Part shown: piece after piece, positions 7,970 through 16,424 of the stretch
Layout of the letters: each line of letters opens with the position of its first letter
How positions within the stretch are numbered: the first letter of the stretch is position 1
Origin: Halobacterium zhouii
Lineage (GTDB): Archaea > Halobacteriota > Halobacteria > Halobacteriales > Halobacteriaceae
Direction of reading: 5' to 3'
Assembly: GCF_021249405.1 (NCBI RefSeq)
Contig: NZ_CP089593.1
Coordinates: forward strand, 744,001 to 808,000
Length of the DNA: 64,000 nt
Translations under genes and position numbers: made by a program
The notes under the pieces: generated by a model
What the model saw: the letters and a program-made list of their open reading frames with translations, nothing else
Told to the model about the DNA's origin: nothing
Database searches by the model: none

Positions 7970-8347
7970 TCAACAATCTACTCTACGACGAGTCAACCAC
8001 GCCTCTTTCTCCTTCGCTTCGACCCACGTCCCACAGATCGCTAGACTCGTACCAGCAGAGGGACTGATATCGAGGCGCTCGTACGCGTCGTAGCTCGGTT
8101 CCTCACCGAGTATCTCGGCGGCCTCCTGAATCGCCTCGAGGCAGTCAGCTTCCGAATACTGGCGGCCACGCTTGTGCTCGAGGCCGAGTGCCTCCTTCGC
8201 GGCGATCCAGCCGCCGCAGCGCGCGATGATGGTGTTGTAGGACGGCGAGATGTCGAGGCCCTTGTACTCGTCGACGGTCGGCGGATGGCCGAGCTCGTCG
8301 ACGGCGTCCTGGAGGGCTTCGAGGCATTCTTCTTTTGTATACACCAT
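7970..8347 (-). CDS. Two homing-endonuclease-associated repeats (HNH_repeat-like)
   Basis: About 125 residues made of two similar units of roughly 55 residues. Each has the order YTKEECLEALQDAVDELG / YSEADCLEAIQEAAEILG, then a P-x-x-x-x-Y/D spacer, then LDISPS and a final GGWIAAKEA / GTWVEAKEK. This matches the small helical repeat found beside HNH or GIY-YIG homing endonucleases, where it probably contacts DNA. No nuclease domain is attached. An upstream ATG at 8365 would add six residues; I chose the ATG at 8347 because the repeat begins there. It may be a stand-alone DNA-binding protein or a remnant of a homing endonuclease. Confidence 0.65.
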   Translation of the reverse strand: MVYTKEECLEALQDAVDELGHPPTVDEYKGLDISPSYNTIIARCGGWIAAKEALGLEHKRGRQYSEADCLEAIQEAAEILGEEPSYDAYERLDISPSAGTSLAICGTWVEAKEKEAWLTRRRVDC

Positions 8348-8365
8348 TCCGAGTCGGCCAAACAT

Positions 8366-8826
8366 TACCGAAACCCAACTGAGTAGTTGCCGGTCTAACC
8401 GGGCGCTTCCGACTTAGAAAGAGACCACCCCCGCTGCGGGTTGAGTCTGATGATTTCGCCGCAAAGTTTGACAATCTCTTCTTACTGCTCGACGGGCATT
8501 GAGAAGAAAATCGGCTACTTCGCCTCGTCATTGTTCTGTATACGGCTGAGATGTGGCCGCTCAGAAGGTAGCGTAGGAGAGGATGTCTTAGTTCGGCTGC
8601 TCGTTAACCACAAGGAGCCAGCATAGCGGTTGCCAGCCCTAGTCAAACCCGGGTACCTGTCCTAGTAGAGTTGAAAGTTCTGCGCCATACCGAGTCGGAG
8701 ACAGTTAGGGCTGGAGTAGGTGGGGCGGATGGAGTTGAAGTGGTAACGCAAACTCTATCGCTGTTACCTTGATTCACTCACTTTCCTAGGCAAGATTTAT
8801 CACTTTACTATTTGGATAAGTGCCTA
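8366..8826. other. Intergenic stretch at the left edge of the AT-richer block
   Basis: About 460 bases with no ORF I believe in. Base composition shifts towards A+T through this stretch. The only element I can point to is the TATA-like sequence near its right end. Confidence 0.5.
8793..8802 (+). promoter_or_regulatory. TATA box for a leaderless helicase transcript
   Basis: AGATTTATCA is centred about 29 bases before the ATG at 8827. This suits transcription starting at or very near that ATG and argues against the in-frame TTG at 8812. Confidence 0.45.
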
Positions 8827-11715
8827 ATGCCTGACCTTACGGAGGATGACTTTTGGACTGGCCCACAGAAAGAAGTAATCAACCATCAGGAAGGCCCGCT
8901 GCAGGTAATTGCTTGTGCAGGATCTGGCAAGACACATACAATTTCTGCCCGGATTGCTCAGATGGTCCACGACGGCGTGGACCGAGACCAAATACTTGCA
9001 TTTACTTTCACCGAAAACGCTGCTGAGGAACTCCAAGTCCGAATTCGAGAGATGATGCAAGAGGCAAATCCAAACAACCCCATTTTGGGGAACATGTACG
9101 TAGGTACGATTCACGGATTTTGCTTAGACAGGGTTCTTCACGAGTTTGATCCTGATACACTCAGTTACGACGTTCTCAATGATAATCAGCTGTCTGCATT
9201 CCTTGCGAACAATTATCCTCACCTTGGTCTCTACGAAATTGGTGAAGAGGATGAATATCCCTACACCAAAGCCCAGCAGATTAATCGCTTCAAGAAGGAC
9301 ATAGACGCACTTCGCCGAGAATTGATTGAGGAAGATGTCCGAGCGTCCGGAGATGGACTTACTCAGGAGTTCTTGGAAGTCTATGATGCTTTCCAAGAGG
9401 AAATGGAGGACTCTCACTTCTACGACTATCAGGAGATAATCTACGAGACAGTCCAGCGTCTACAACAGGATGAAGAACTACTTGAGAAAGTACAAAGTCA
9501 ATACGAGTACATCATAGTTGACGAGTATCAGGACGTAAACACCGCACAAGAGGAACTTATCCAGCTCATCGCAGGCGAAGAGAAGAATGTCTGTGTGGTC
9601 GGCGACGATGATCAGGCGATCTTCCGCTGGAGGGGTGCTCAGGTAGATAACTTCCTCTCGTTTGAAGATCGATACGAGGCAGATGTCATCCGGCTAGAGG
9701 AAAACCACAGATCTACTGAAGCAATTGTTGACATTGCTCACTCCAGTATTCAGCGTAACACCAGACGCCTCCCGAAACAGATGCGTTCAGATAGCAACTA
9801 TGACGTGGGAGATATCTACCAGTACTTCTTCGACCGAGACCAAGAAGAGGTAGAATTCATCGCGGACAAGATTGAACACCACCATCACACGCGGTTCGAA
9901 GACCCTACCACTAGGGAGGAACGCGCTCTTACCTACGGCGACTTCGCGATTCTATTCCGTCGGAAGAGAGATATGGATTTAATTCAGGAGGAACTCGAGG
10001 AACGCGGCATTCCATATACTGTCCGGGGGAGAGACAACCTGTTTGGACGCCCGGAAACCGAGTTCCTCAGGCTGGCGTTCGGGTACATCGCCAGAGGATA
10101 TGACGATGATCTTCAGGTTATTGATGCCGAGGATTCTGATTTATCTGCCTGGGGTGACACTGAGTATATGTCTGTATCAGAGGATGACCTTCGGAATGCC
10201 ATCCGTTCCAATCCACGTTTAGAGGATCGAGAAGACGAGATAATGACTACCCTCATTGAGAAACGAGCTTGGTACGAAGACCCCACAAGCCGTCGAATCC
10301 ATCCCCAAGACGAACTCCAAGATGTACTTTCTGCGATGGGTCTGGGCGACGAAGAGGCAGTCGAAAGTACAGATGACGAGGCGTTCCCGGAATCGCTAAT
10401 GTACGATTTGGGGCAAGTAAGCGAACTGTTCAAAGATTTCGAAACCGTCTACGAGATGATTTTCCCCGACCAGATTGCCAACCTGGTTCGATTCTTAGAT
10501 TACGCCCTCGAGAATGCAAATCCCCAAATCGACGATCCCACCCTAGTTAACGCGGTCAACCTGATGACCATTCATTCCGCTAAGGGTACTGAATATCCCG
10601 CGGTGTTCATGCCCTGTCTCAGTACGTTCAAATTCGGCAGTAGTCCGTCGGGTTCTGCCCGCGATTCTTGGCTCCCAGACGATGTTTTCGACGCGGAGAT
10701 TTACTTCGAAGATACCGAGAACCTCCGTCGACTGTTCCATGTTGGCGTTACGAGGGCTAAGAAGTTCTTGTTCTTGACTGGGGCTGAAGAAAACCGCGGA
10801 TACGACTTCTCCCTCTCTCCAAATGACTTCTACACTGAAGTCAGAGATGATGATCATCCGAGCGTGATGCAAGAACTTCGGGCAGATCCCACCCCCCGGC
10901 AAGATGTGGAGCCAGACGAAGAACTGGCCAATGTCGTCTATCCAACCTCCTTTACCGATCTTCGCTACTTCAAGAAGTGCCCCTTCGACTACAAACTCAG
11001 GAACATCTACAACTTCGCACCGACCATTGACTCAGCATTCGGATACGGGTTTGCTGTCCACGATGTCCTGAGAGAGGTTCACCAGAGATTCGAGGACAAT
11101 CAACAAGCATTGCTTCCCAGTCCTGGAGAAGTCGAGAGAATGGTAGAGAATCCAGAGCGGTTCTATCTCCGTTATGCAAGCGGCGAGGTGGAAGATAACC
11201 TTCGCGAGGAAGCCGCTCGGGTTCTCAAGGACTATGTGCGAGAATACGGTGATGACGTCGCACTCACGTACAAAGCCGAGGAGCCCTTCGAGTACTTGAT
11301 TGAGGGGGCGGATAGCAGTGGAGAAGCTCTAATCTCCGGTGAGATAGACTTACTTGAACGACGTGACCCAGAGACTGGAGAAGTGGAGGAGGTCAACGTC
11401 ATCGACTTTAAAACCGAGAAAGAGCCAGACTCTGTCCACGATCCCAAACTGGTAGCGTCAGAGTTCCAAGTTAGGCTCTATGCGGCTGCAACCCAGTCCG
11501 AACTGGACCTCTCGGCGGTTGACGGATACATTCACTATCTCAGTGAGGGGAACCGGAGGACCGTTGACCTCTCTGACTCGCGACTAGAACAGGTTGAACA
11601 AGACGTAGAGAGCGACGTTGATAGCATCATGGACCGGGATTTCTTCGCCACTCCAGACTCAGAAATTTGCTCTACTTGCGACTTCCAAGATATCTGCCCT
11701 CACTCAGAAGACTAA
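8827..11715 (+). CDS. UvrD/PcrA-like helicase fused to an iron-sulfur PD-(D/E)XK nuclease
   Basis: A 962-residue superfamily 1A helicase. Walker A is CAGSGKT at residues 30-36, motif II is VDEYQD at 231-236 and motif III is GDDDQAIFRWRGA at 259-271; motif V-VI sequences follow around TIHSAKGTEYPAVF and LFHVGVTRAKK. The C-terminal part is a RecB/AddB-type nuclease: D841, then D860-F-K862, bracketed by C718 and C948-x2-C951-x5-C957, the four cysteines expected to hold a 4Fe-4S cluster. Such proteins unwind and degrade DNA ends in recombination or defence. Codon use and G+C are well below the flanking genes (26 G/C in bases 9121-9180). It converges on a cytosine methylase gene only 14 bases away. 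Confidence 0.88.
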   Translation: MPDLTEDDFWTGPQKEVINHQEGPLQVIACAGSGKTHTISARIAQMVHDGVDRDQILAFTFTENAAEELQVRIREMMQEANPNNPILGNMYVGTIHGFCLDRVLHEFDPDTLSYDVLNDNQLSAFLANNYPHLGLYEIGEEDEYPYTKAQQINRFKKDIDALRRELIEEDVRASGDGLTQEFLEVYDAFQEEMEDSHFYDYQEIIYETVQRLQQDEELLEKVQSQYEYIIVDEYQDVNTAQEELIQLIAGEEKNVCVVGDDDQAIFRWRGAQVDNFLSFEDRYEADVIRLEENHRSTEAIVDIAHSSIQRNTRRLPKQMRSDSNYDVGDIYQYFFDRDQEEVEFIADKIEHHHHTRFEDPTTREERALTYGDFAILFRRKRDMDLIQEELEERGIPYTVRGRDNLFGRPETEFLRLAFGYIARGYDDDLQVIDAEDSDLSAWGDTEYMSVSEDDLRNAIRSNPRLEDREDEIMTTLIEKRAWYEDPTSRRIHPQDELQDVLSAMGLGDEEAVESTDDEAFPESLMYDLGQVSELFKDFETVYEMIFPDQIANLVRFLDYALENANPQIDDPTLVNAVNLMTIHSAKGTEYPAVFMPCLSTFKFGSSPSGSARDSWLPDDVFDAEIYFEDTENLRRLFHVGVTRAKKFLFLTGAEENRGYDFSLSPNDFYTEVRDDDHPSVMQELRADPTPRQDVEPDEELANVVYPTSFTDLRYFKKCPFDYKLRNIYNFAPTIDSAFGYGFAVHDVLREVHQRFEDNQQALLPSPGEVERMVENPERFYLRYASGEVEDNLREEAARVLKDYVREYGDDVALTYKAEEPFEYLIEGADSSGEALISGEIDLLERRDPETGEVEEVNVIDFKTEKEPDSVHDPKLVASEFQVRLYAAATQSELDLSAVDGYIHYLSEGNRRTVDLSDSRLEQVEQDVESDVDSIMDRDFFATPDSEICSTCDFQDICPHSED

Positions 11716-11729
11716 CTCTCAACTGACCG

Positions 11730-12863
11730 CTATTCGAGAACAGGTTGGCGTTCCGCTTCGAGGAACTCCCCGTGGTCGAAATCCTGGCTCTTCACTAATT
11801 TTCCCTCCTCCCCTTGGAGGTGGGACTTCACTGCCTTTGCAATATGATAGGCGAGTTTTGGAGGGACTGCATTCCCGATGAGTCGTGCAGTGTGAACCTG
11901 ATACGGTGTCCCGAACTCGAAATCGTCGGGGAACGTCTGGAGTCTCGCTCCCTCTCGAAGGGTTATCGTTCGCTCTAGACCTGCTTCAGGATGGAGATGC
12001 CTGCCTTTCATCGGTTTGTGGAAGGAGGTCCGGATTGTTACTGAAGGTTCATTCCAGCGAAGTCTTCCAAACAAGTCTGTTCCCCCGTCTTCGTAATCCT
12101 TCCAGCAGTTCGGTAATAGATAACGTGGAATATCGTGCCTGTTCCCTCCCCTCGGTACCTTCTTCATTCGTTCCTTGGTCAACTCACTGAAGTTCCGGGA
12201 GTTATGGAGATTCTCGTCAGTCGCATACATCGGCAGATCACCGATGGCTTGCCTAACAGTCTTAGTTGGCTCCCGGGTGGGAGTTGGGAGAAACGGCGTC
12301 CCCTGCTTGCTGCCAATTACGAATGCCCGCTTACGATGTTGGGGAACACCATAGTCTGCTGCATCGAGCTTTCCGACTACGGTCGTATAATCATGTTCTT
12401 CCGCCAATTCCACGAGCCCTTTTCCAGCCGGTGAATCTAGGAACCGTGGCACATTCTCAACGACGAAGACTTCTGGGTTAATATCCTCAACTGCGCGAAA
12501 GTATTCCTTCCAAAGATGGTTTCGCTCGTCGTCGAGGTCCTCTGTTTTCGTACTGTTCAACTGAGAAAATCCTTGGCATGGAGGCCCCCCTAGGACAACA
12601 TCAGCATCATCCCAAGTTGAGAAAGTATCTATATCCTGTATTTTCGAGTTCTCTACAGCACAGTCGAAGTTCTTCTCAATCGTTTCTGTTGCTGCCTCGT
12701 AATCGTCAAGGGCATAGATGGTTTTGAAGCCCTCAGTTTCCCAGCCCAATTCCTCGTATCCGAGTTTGCCGAGCCCGTTTAGTTGCTCTGGATGGTCAAA
12801 CCCGAACGAAAACCCACCTGCGCCGCAGAACAAGTCAACTATTTTATAGTTTTCGTCTCCCAT
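11730..12863 (-). CDS. Second DNA (cytosine-5-)-methyltransferase
   Basis: A 377-residue enzyme with motif I DLFCGAGGFS (residues 10-19), motif IV GGPPCQGFSQ (catalytic C96), motif VI VVENVPRF, PQHRKRAFV and GNAVPPKLAYH. It is distinct from the methylase at 4710-5918. It lies downstream of the SIR2-domain gene on the same strand (125 bases apart) and ends beside the convergent helicase-nuclease gene. No dedicated restriction nuclease is adjacent, so the helicase-nuclease or the SIR2 protein could be the effector that recognises unmethylated DNA. It shares their low G+C, which suggests they arrived together. Confidence 0.9.
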   Translation of the reverse strand: MGDENYKIVDLFCGAGGFSFGFDHPEQLNGLGKLGYEELGWETEGFKTIYALDDYEAATETIEKNFDCAVENSKIQDIDTFSTWDDADVVLGGPPCQGFSQLNSTKTEDLDDERNHLWKEYFRAVEDINPEVFVVENVPRFLDSPAGKGLVELAEEHDYTTVVGKLDAADYGVPQHRKRAFVIGSKQGTPFLPTPTREPTKTVRQAIGDLPMYATDENLHNSRNFSELTKERMKKVPRGGNRHDIPRYLLPNCWKDYEDGGTDLFGRLRWNEPSVTIRTSFHKPMKGRHLHPEAGLERTITLREGARLQTFPDDFEFGTPYQVHTARLIGNAVPPKLAYHIAKAVKSHLQGEEGKLVKSQDFDHGEFLEAERQPVLE

Positions 12864-12896
12864 ATACCTTCTAGATATCTACCGATACAAATCACA

Positions 12897-12910
12897 TCCC
12901 TATAAAATAT
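12897..12910 (-). promoter_or_regulatory. TATA-like element of the second cytosine methylase
   Basis: On the minus strand ATATTTTATAGGGA lies about 35-47 bases before the ATG at 12863, in a very A+T-rich gap. It suggests the methylase has its own promoter as well as possible read-through from the SIR2 gene. Confidence 0.35.
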
Positions 12911-12988
12911 CGCCTCACGGCACGTGGGGAGCAGAGAAGTCTCGCCAACAATCGAACAGAGACACCGAAAATTCCCTCAATTGATAAC

Positions 12989-14455
12989 TCAAATGAAACT
13001 ACTTATTTGGAGTCCACGGTCTTCATGATCCTCAGGAACCCTAGATTCTGGAATACGGATTTCGAAGTCTTCACCCTCCTTCACCTTTCTAAACAAGTCG
13101 ACGCCGGCACTTGAGTATCGTCTATACGTAACAGAATCATTGAAAAAGGCAACATGGAACTTGTTATTGAACCCAGTTAAGTTCATTTCTGATTCCTCAT
13201 ATATTGGGGCTAGCACTTCCTGTTTGAATTCGTGGGCCCTCCCTGACAGTTCGAGTTCCTCATAGAGTTCCTCCGGAGAGAGGTGGTGGTCGAAAAGAAA
13301 TCCCGCGTTAGTCCCATCGGCAGAAATTCCAAGAACCGTTTCTAGCTCATCTTGGCTCTCAGCTGCTTCCTCAATTCGCTGATGGTCTACAACCCTTTCG
13401 CCAGATGACTTTGACCGAACAACCTCGTAGGTATTCGCAAGCAATTTACGAAGATACCGGACATCAACTTCGAAACCCTCTCCACTGGCAAACGCCTCGA
13501 ATACCCACTTGAAATCCCTCGCAACGATACATTTTACAGCAATCGATTGGTCTTCGTTAAGCTGAATTCGTTTATGCCGAGGATACGACTCACGTGATTC
13601 AACATCGCGGTCAAACTGTAGGAAATAGATGTCGTCAGCAATAATCTGGTCATCTGGAAGCAACTGATTCACCCAAGAGAGGATAGAACGGATGTTAGTG
13701 TCTGAAGCACTGTATCCAACAATCAATAGTGGATGTTCGGCAAAGTACGTCAACATTTTGGAGCTGAGATATCGTTTTCTACTGACGAACTCTTTATAAT
13801 CTTCCGAGGTTAAAATGAGGGAGTCAGGATTTGTAGAGGAACCATGGATTTTGAGAATCTCTCCGACGCTTCGGTGAGGGGTCCGAAGGATTTTCTCTCC
13901 GACAATTACGTCGTATTTTGGTTCCTCTTCCTCCTCATTATGGTTAAATATATTCCCGATGAATTGGTCATAGTTTGTGGTGATGATAGCGTGTGGTTGA
14001 ATCTCTCGTAAGGCTCTAATCTCTTCAGTTAAATTCTCCACCTCAAATCCCTCGTCAACATCATCTTGAGACAGATCTTCCGGCGATTCCGGGGTTAAAT
14101 TACTGAAGTAGTCTGCAATCTCTGTCTTCAAGTACGTATCCGAGTTGTCATCAAACTTCAGTTGCATTTCAGAAAACTTGGACTCGTTTCGATCCCAAGC
14201 CCATTGTGCATAGTAGTCTGCTAGGAGGGACCCCATCTCCGGAGGATCTCTGTCCTGTCGGTAGTATCCGTAATTGTGATCCAATTTTGGGCAATCTGAT
14301 GCCATCTGTTTCAACAGATTGTCCCAGCCAGGTGCTGAGAAATACCGCTTAGAAAGACCTGAGCCAGCGAAAAGTATTGGCTGAACTGGCCGTGAACCTA
14401 CAACCTCCTTGATGTCGTTAGTTACCCGCTCTTGGTATTCGCCAAAACTGTCCAT
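12989..14455 (-). CDS. SIR2-domain protein, probable NAD-consuming defence effector
   Basis: A 488-residue protein with the SIR2 core: FAGSGLS (29-35) for the nucleotide-binding loop, ITTNYD (158-163), KIHGS (202-206) with the catalytic histidine, and LLIVGYSASD (243-252). This is the SIR2_2-type arrangement found in anti-phage NADases such as ThsA, DSR proteins and SIR2-pAgo partners, rather than in deacetylases; no zinc cysteines are visible. The C-terminal 230 residues match nothing I recognise and may be the sensing part. An ATG at 14467 would add four residues, but an AT-rich TATA-like stretch lies too close to it, so 14455 is preferred. It precedes a cytosine methylase gene on the same strand. 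Confidence 0.78.
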   Translation of the reverse strand: MDSFGEYQERVTNDIKEVVGSRPVQPILFAGSGLSKRYFSAPGWDNLLKQMASDCPKLDHNYGYYRQDRDPPEMGSLLADYYAQWAWDRNESKFSEMQLKFDDNSDTYLKTEIADYFSNLTPESPEDLSQDDVDEGFEVENLTEEIRALREIQPHAIITTNYDQFIGNIFNHNEEEEEPKYDVIVGEKILRTPHRSVGEILKIHGSSTNPDSLILTSEDYKEFVSRKRYLSSKMLTYFAEHPLLIVGYSASDTNIRSILSWVNQLLPDDQIIADDIYFLQFDRDVESRESYPRHKRIQLNEDQSIAVKCIVARDFKWVFEAFASGEGFEVDVRYLRKLLANTYEVVRSKSSGERVVDHQRIEEAAESQDELETVLGISADGTNAGFLFDHHLSPEELYEELELSGRAHEFKQEVLAPIYEESEMNLTGFNNKFHVAFFNDSVTYRRYSSAGVDLFRKVKEGEDFEIRIPESRVPEDHEDRGLQISSFI

Positions 14456-14677
14456 AAATAGTATCATGTATTTACCAACAAAATGCTATCGATGGTACGG
14501 ATAATGGATTCGTTCAGCCTCCGTTCACCGTGGTGAGATGAATTCCAGCCTGTAAAATTGCAAGCTCTCTGTATTAGCGTGCTTCCGTTCATGCCCACAC
14601 TCTCGCTTTAACCCGAACAGTCCTCGGCCTAGGCATGCTGGTCACAGCTGGAAAACAATCAGACCAGAATCGCCTGA

Positions 14678-14953
14678 TTAGTCCTCGAGGTCCTCGGTTG
14701 GGAGATCGCCCTGAAGCCACGCACGACCGCGCTCGGAGAGCCGGTAGATTCCGGCCTCTTCGTCGTAGTACTCGATTAAAGAGTTCTCCCGGAGATGAAG
14801 CACATGACTACGAACCGCGTCTCTGCTCCAATCAGAGTTCTCAGCAATCAAGCGAGGGGTCAAAACGAGTTCTCGGTTTCCCGAATTTTGGAGGCGTTCG
14901 AGGATGTCTCTGTCTACCGGAGTCATCCACGACGCCAGTTCAATCCGGGCCAT
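14678..14953 (-). CDS. PhiH1-repressor-like winged-helix regulator
   Basis: A 91-residue protein with the layout of haloarchaeal phiH1-type repressors: MTPVDRDILERLQNSG start, a helix-turn-helix around LTPRLIAENSDWSRDAVRSH, the wing IEYYDEEAGIYRLSERGRAW and an acidic tail. The family controls proviral or mobile-element genes. It is transcribed away from the integrase operon, and the 236-base gap contains a perfect 12-bp palindrome that could be its operator. It probably represses the rightward operon or itself. Confidence 0.75.
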   Translation of the reverse strand: MARIELASWMTPVDRDILERLQNSGNRELVLTPRLIAENSDWSRDAVRSHVLHLRENSLIEYYDEEAGIYRLSERGRAWLQGDLPTEDLED

Positions 14954-15013
14954 TCACTAAATCAGGTGGTCGGTGCCATCTTACAATTTACGCACGAGAC
15001 TGTAGAAGAACCA

Positions 15014-15025
15014 TACAACGTTGTA
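15014..15025. promoter_or_regulatory. Candidate repressor operator, 12-bp palindrome
   Basis: TACAACGTTGTA is a perfect 12-bp palindrome between the divergent repressor (ATG at 14953) and the integrase operon (first ATG at 15190). A related TGTAGATACA follows at once (15023-15032). Position and symmetry suggest the operator of the phiH1-like repressor; this is inferred. Confidence 0.45.
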
Positions 15026-15189
15026 GATACACAGTCCAGTGGGTAAGTATTAAGTCAGTTGGACACAGCCTTGTGGTTGACAGGAGTCTCCCTGTGGGCA
15101 ACAATCCTACTCGTTGTCTCAGGAAAGTGCGGGCCTCGCTGCTGGAACAGCAGACCCGCGCGGGCTCCTGTACCCAGAGTACAGAAGCC

Positions 15190-15693
15190 ATGTTCGATTC
15201 CAACGACAGCGGACAAGAGTGTTCTGTTGCACAGCACCGCGAGAACGACGACGATGGCTGCCCGAAGTGCGGCGGCCCGATTCAGTACGTGGAGACGCGC
15301 GGCCCCGGTGACGTTCGTGTACAGCCCTGCGGGCACCGCATCTCGCAAGTGCTCGCGCGGAACTTCCCGCGAGCAGACGACGGCCTGCGCGCGGACGGTG
15401 GTACACCTCCGACGACAGAGGCCGCCGCGGACGCAGCTCGTGACCTGCTCGACATCCCCGAAGTGAGTGGTGAGTTCGACGTCTCAGTCAACAACACGAC
15501 GAACGGCGAATCCGTATCCATCACACCACCGCCGGGTACTGGTTTGACGGACAGAGTTCTCAGTCGCCTCAAAACCGAGTGTGGACTCCATCTCCGCAAC
15601 GTGTTCCCGGCCGCATCGATGCAGTTCACCGCGACGTTCCACCCCACGGGAGGAGATTCATCGGCTGCCGTCGACGAGGAGGTGAACAACTGA
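15190..15693 (+). CDS. Zinc-ribbon protein, first gene of the integrase operon
   Basis: A 167-residue acidic protein. Near the N-terminus C24-x2-C27 and C47-x-H49 could form a small zinc ribbon (CPKCGGP and PCGH). The rest is helical and unrecognised. The frame is open well upstream, but the first plausible start is the ATG at 15190, and upstream codons look non-coding. Its TGA shares bases with the ATG of the next gene (TGATG), so translation is probably coupled. The function is unknown; the context is an integrative-element operon. Confidence 0.6.
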   Translation: MFDSNDSGQECSVAQHRENDDDGCPKCGGPIQYVETRGPGDVRVQPCGHRISQVLARNFPRADDGLRADGGTPPTTEAAADAARDLLDIPEVSGEFDVSVNNTTNGESVSITPPPGTGLTDRVLSRLKTECGLHLRNVFPAASMQFTATFHPTGGDSSAAVDEEVNN

Positions 15694-15989
15694 TGTCCAC
15701 CGACGCCTCTGCGGACCGCGTCGACTGGGACGCGCTCAGTTACGTCGCGGCCAGCGACTACCGGTGTGCGGTCGTCGCCGCGCTCGACGTCAAGGGCCCC
15801 GCGATTCCGACGACCATCGGCCAGCGCACCGACCTGGACCTCACGCACGTCTCGCGTACGCTCTCGGAACTCCGCGAGCGCGACATCGTGAAACTCCTCG
15901 TCCCCGAGGAGCGCTCGAAGGGCCGCGTCTACGGGCTCACCGACGCCGGCGCGACACTCGCCGAGCAGACCGACGAGGTGGACATCTGA
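15693..15989 (+). CDS. Small winged-helix DNA-binding protein
   Basis: A 98-residue protein with a winged-helix pattern: YRCAVVAAL, then TTIGQRTDLDLTHVSRTLSELRE as the recognition region (given in part), and a wing ending GRVYGLTDAG. It resembles the ArsR/MarR-like regulators common on haloarchaeal plasmids and proviruses. It overlaps its neighbours by one base at each end (TGATG), so it is part of a six-gene translational chain ending in the integrase. It may regulate excision or expression of the element. Confidence 0.7.
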   Translation: MSTDASADRVDWDALSYVAASDYRCAVVAALDVKGPAIPTTIGQRTDLDLTHVSRTLSELRERDIVKLLVPEERSKGRVYGLTDAGATLAEQTDEVDI

Positions 15990-16186
15990 TGTCCCCGAGC
16001 GAACTCGCCGACACGCTCGACCGCCGTGCCCGCCAGTGCAGCATGATCGCCGACGACCTCGCGGACGACGCGCCGGAGGATACCGAGCACGGCCCGGAGT
16101 ACTTCGAGGGGAAATGCGCAGGCTACGAGGCCGCCGTGAAGGAGCTCCGCGACCACGCTGTCACGGACGGTGATGGGCGTGAGTGA
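15989..16186 (+). CDS. Small acidic protein of the integrase operon
   Basis: A 65-residue, mostly helical, acidic protein (start MSPSELADTLDRRARQ). No family is recognised. It begins in a TGATG overlap with the winged-helix gene and overlaps the next gene by 14 bases, so it is very likely translated as part of the same operon. Confidence 0.55.
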   Translation: MSPSELADTLDRRARQCSMIADDLADDAPEDTEHGPEYFEGKCAGYEAAVKELRDHAVTDGDGRE

Positions 16187-16424
16187 CGACGCGAACGAAC
16201 GCGTCGTTGCGGACTGGAGAGAGCGCCCGTTCTCGGACACCGAGCGGCGTCGAGAGACGGTTCACCACCGCATCCGAGTTGTCGCCCACGACGGCGTCGG
16301 CGTCGACGTACAACACGAGGTGCGCCGCGAGACCGAGGGCGCGTGGACGACCGCGGAGGTCTTCGAGTCTCGACCCCACGGCATCGAGAAGGTCAACCTC
16401 GACGAACGGTGGTGGGCAGCGTGA
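16173..16424 (+). CDS. Small unrecognised protein of the integrase operon
   Basis: An 83-residue protein beginning MGVSDDANERVVADW, rich in arginine and glutamate and with a predicted beta-rich centre (HHRIRVVAHDGVGVDVQHEV). The ATG at 16173 was chosen over the GTG three bases earlier. It ends in GTGA, shared with the GTG start of the J-domain gene. The function is unknown. Confidence 0.55.
   Translation: MGVSDDANERVVADWRERPFSDTERRRETVHHRIRVVAHDGVGVDVQHEVRRETEGAWTTAEVFESRPHGIEKVNLDERWWAA

Noticed and set aside
8441..8626. A 61-codon ORF in the gap before the helicase
   Set aside because: Codon use and composition look random, and there is no start-site signal.
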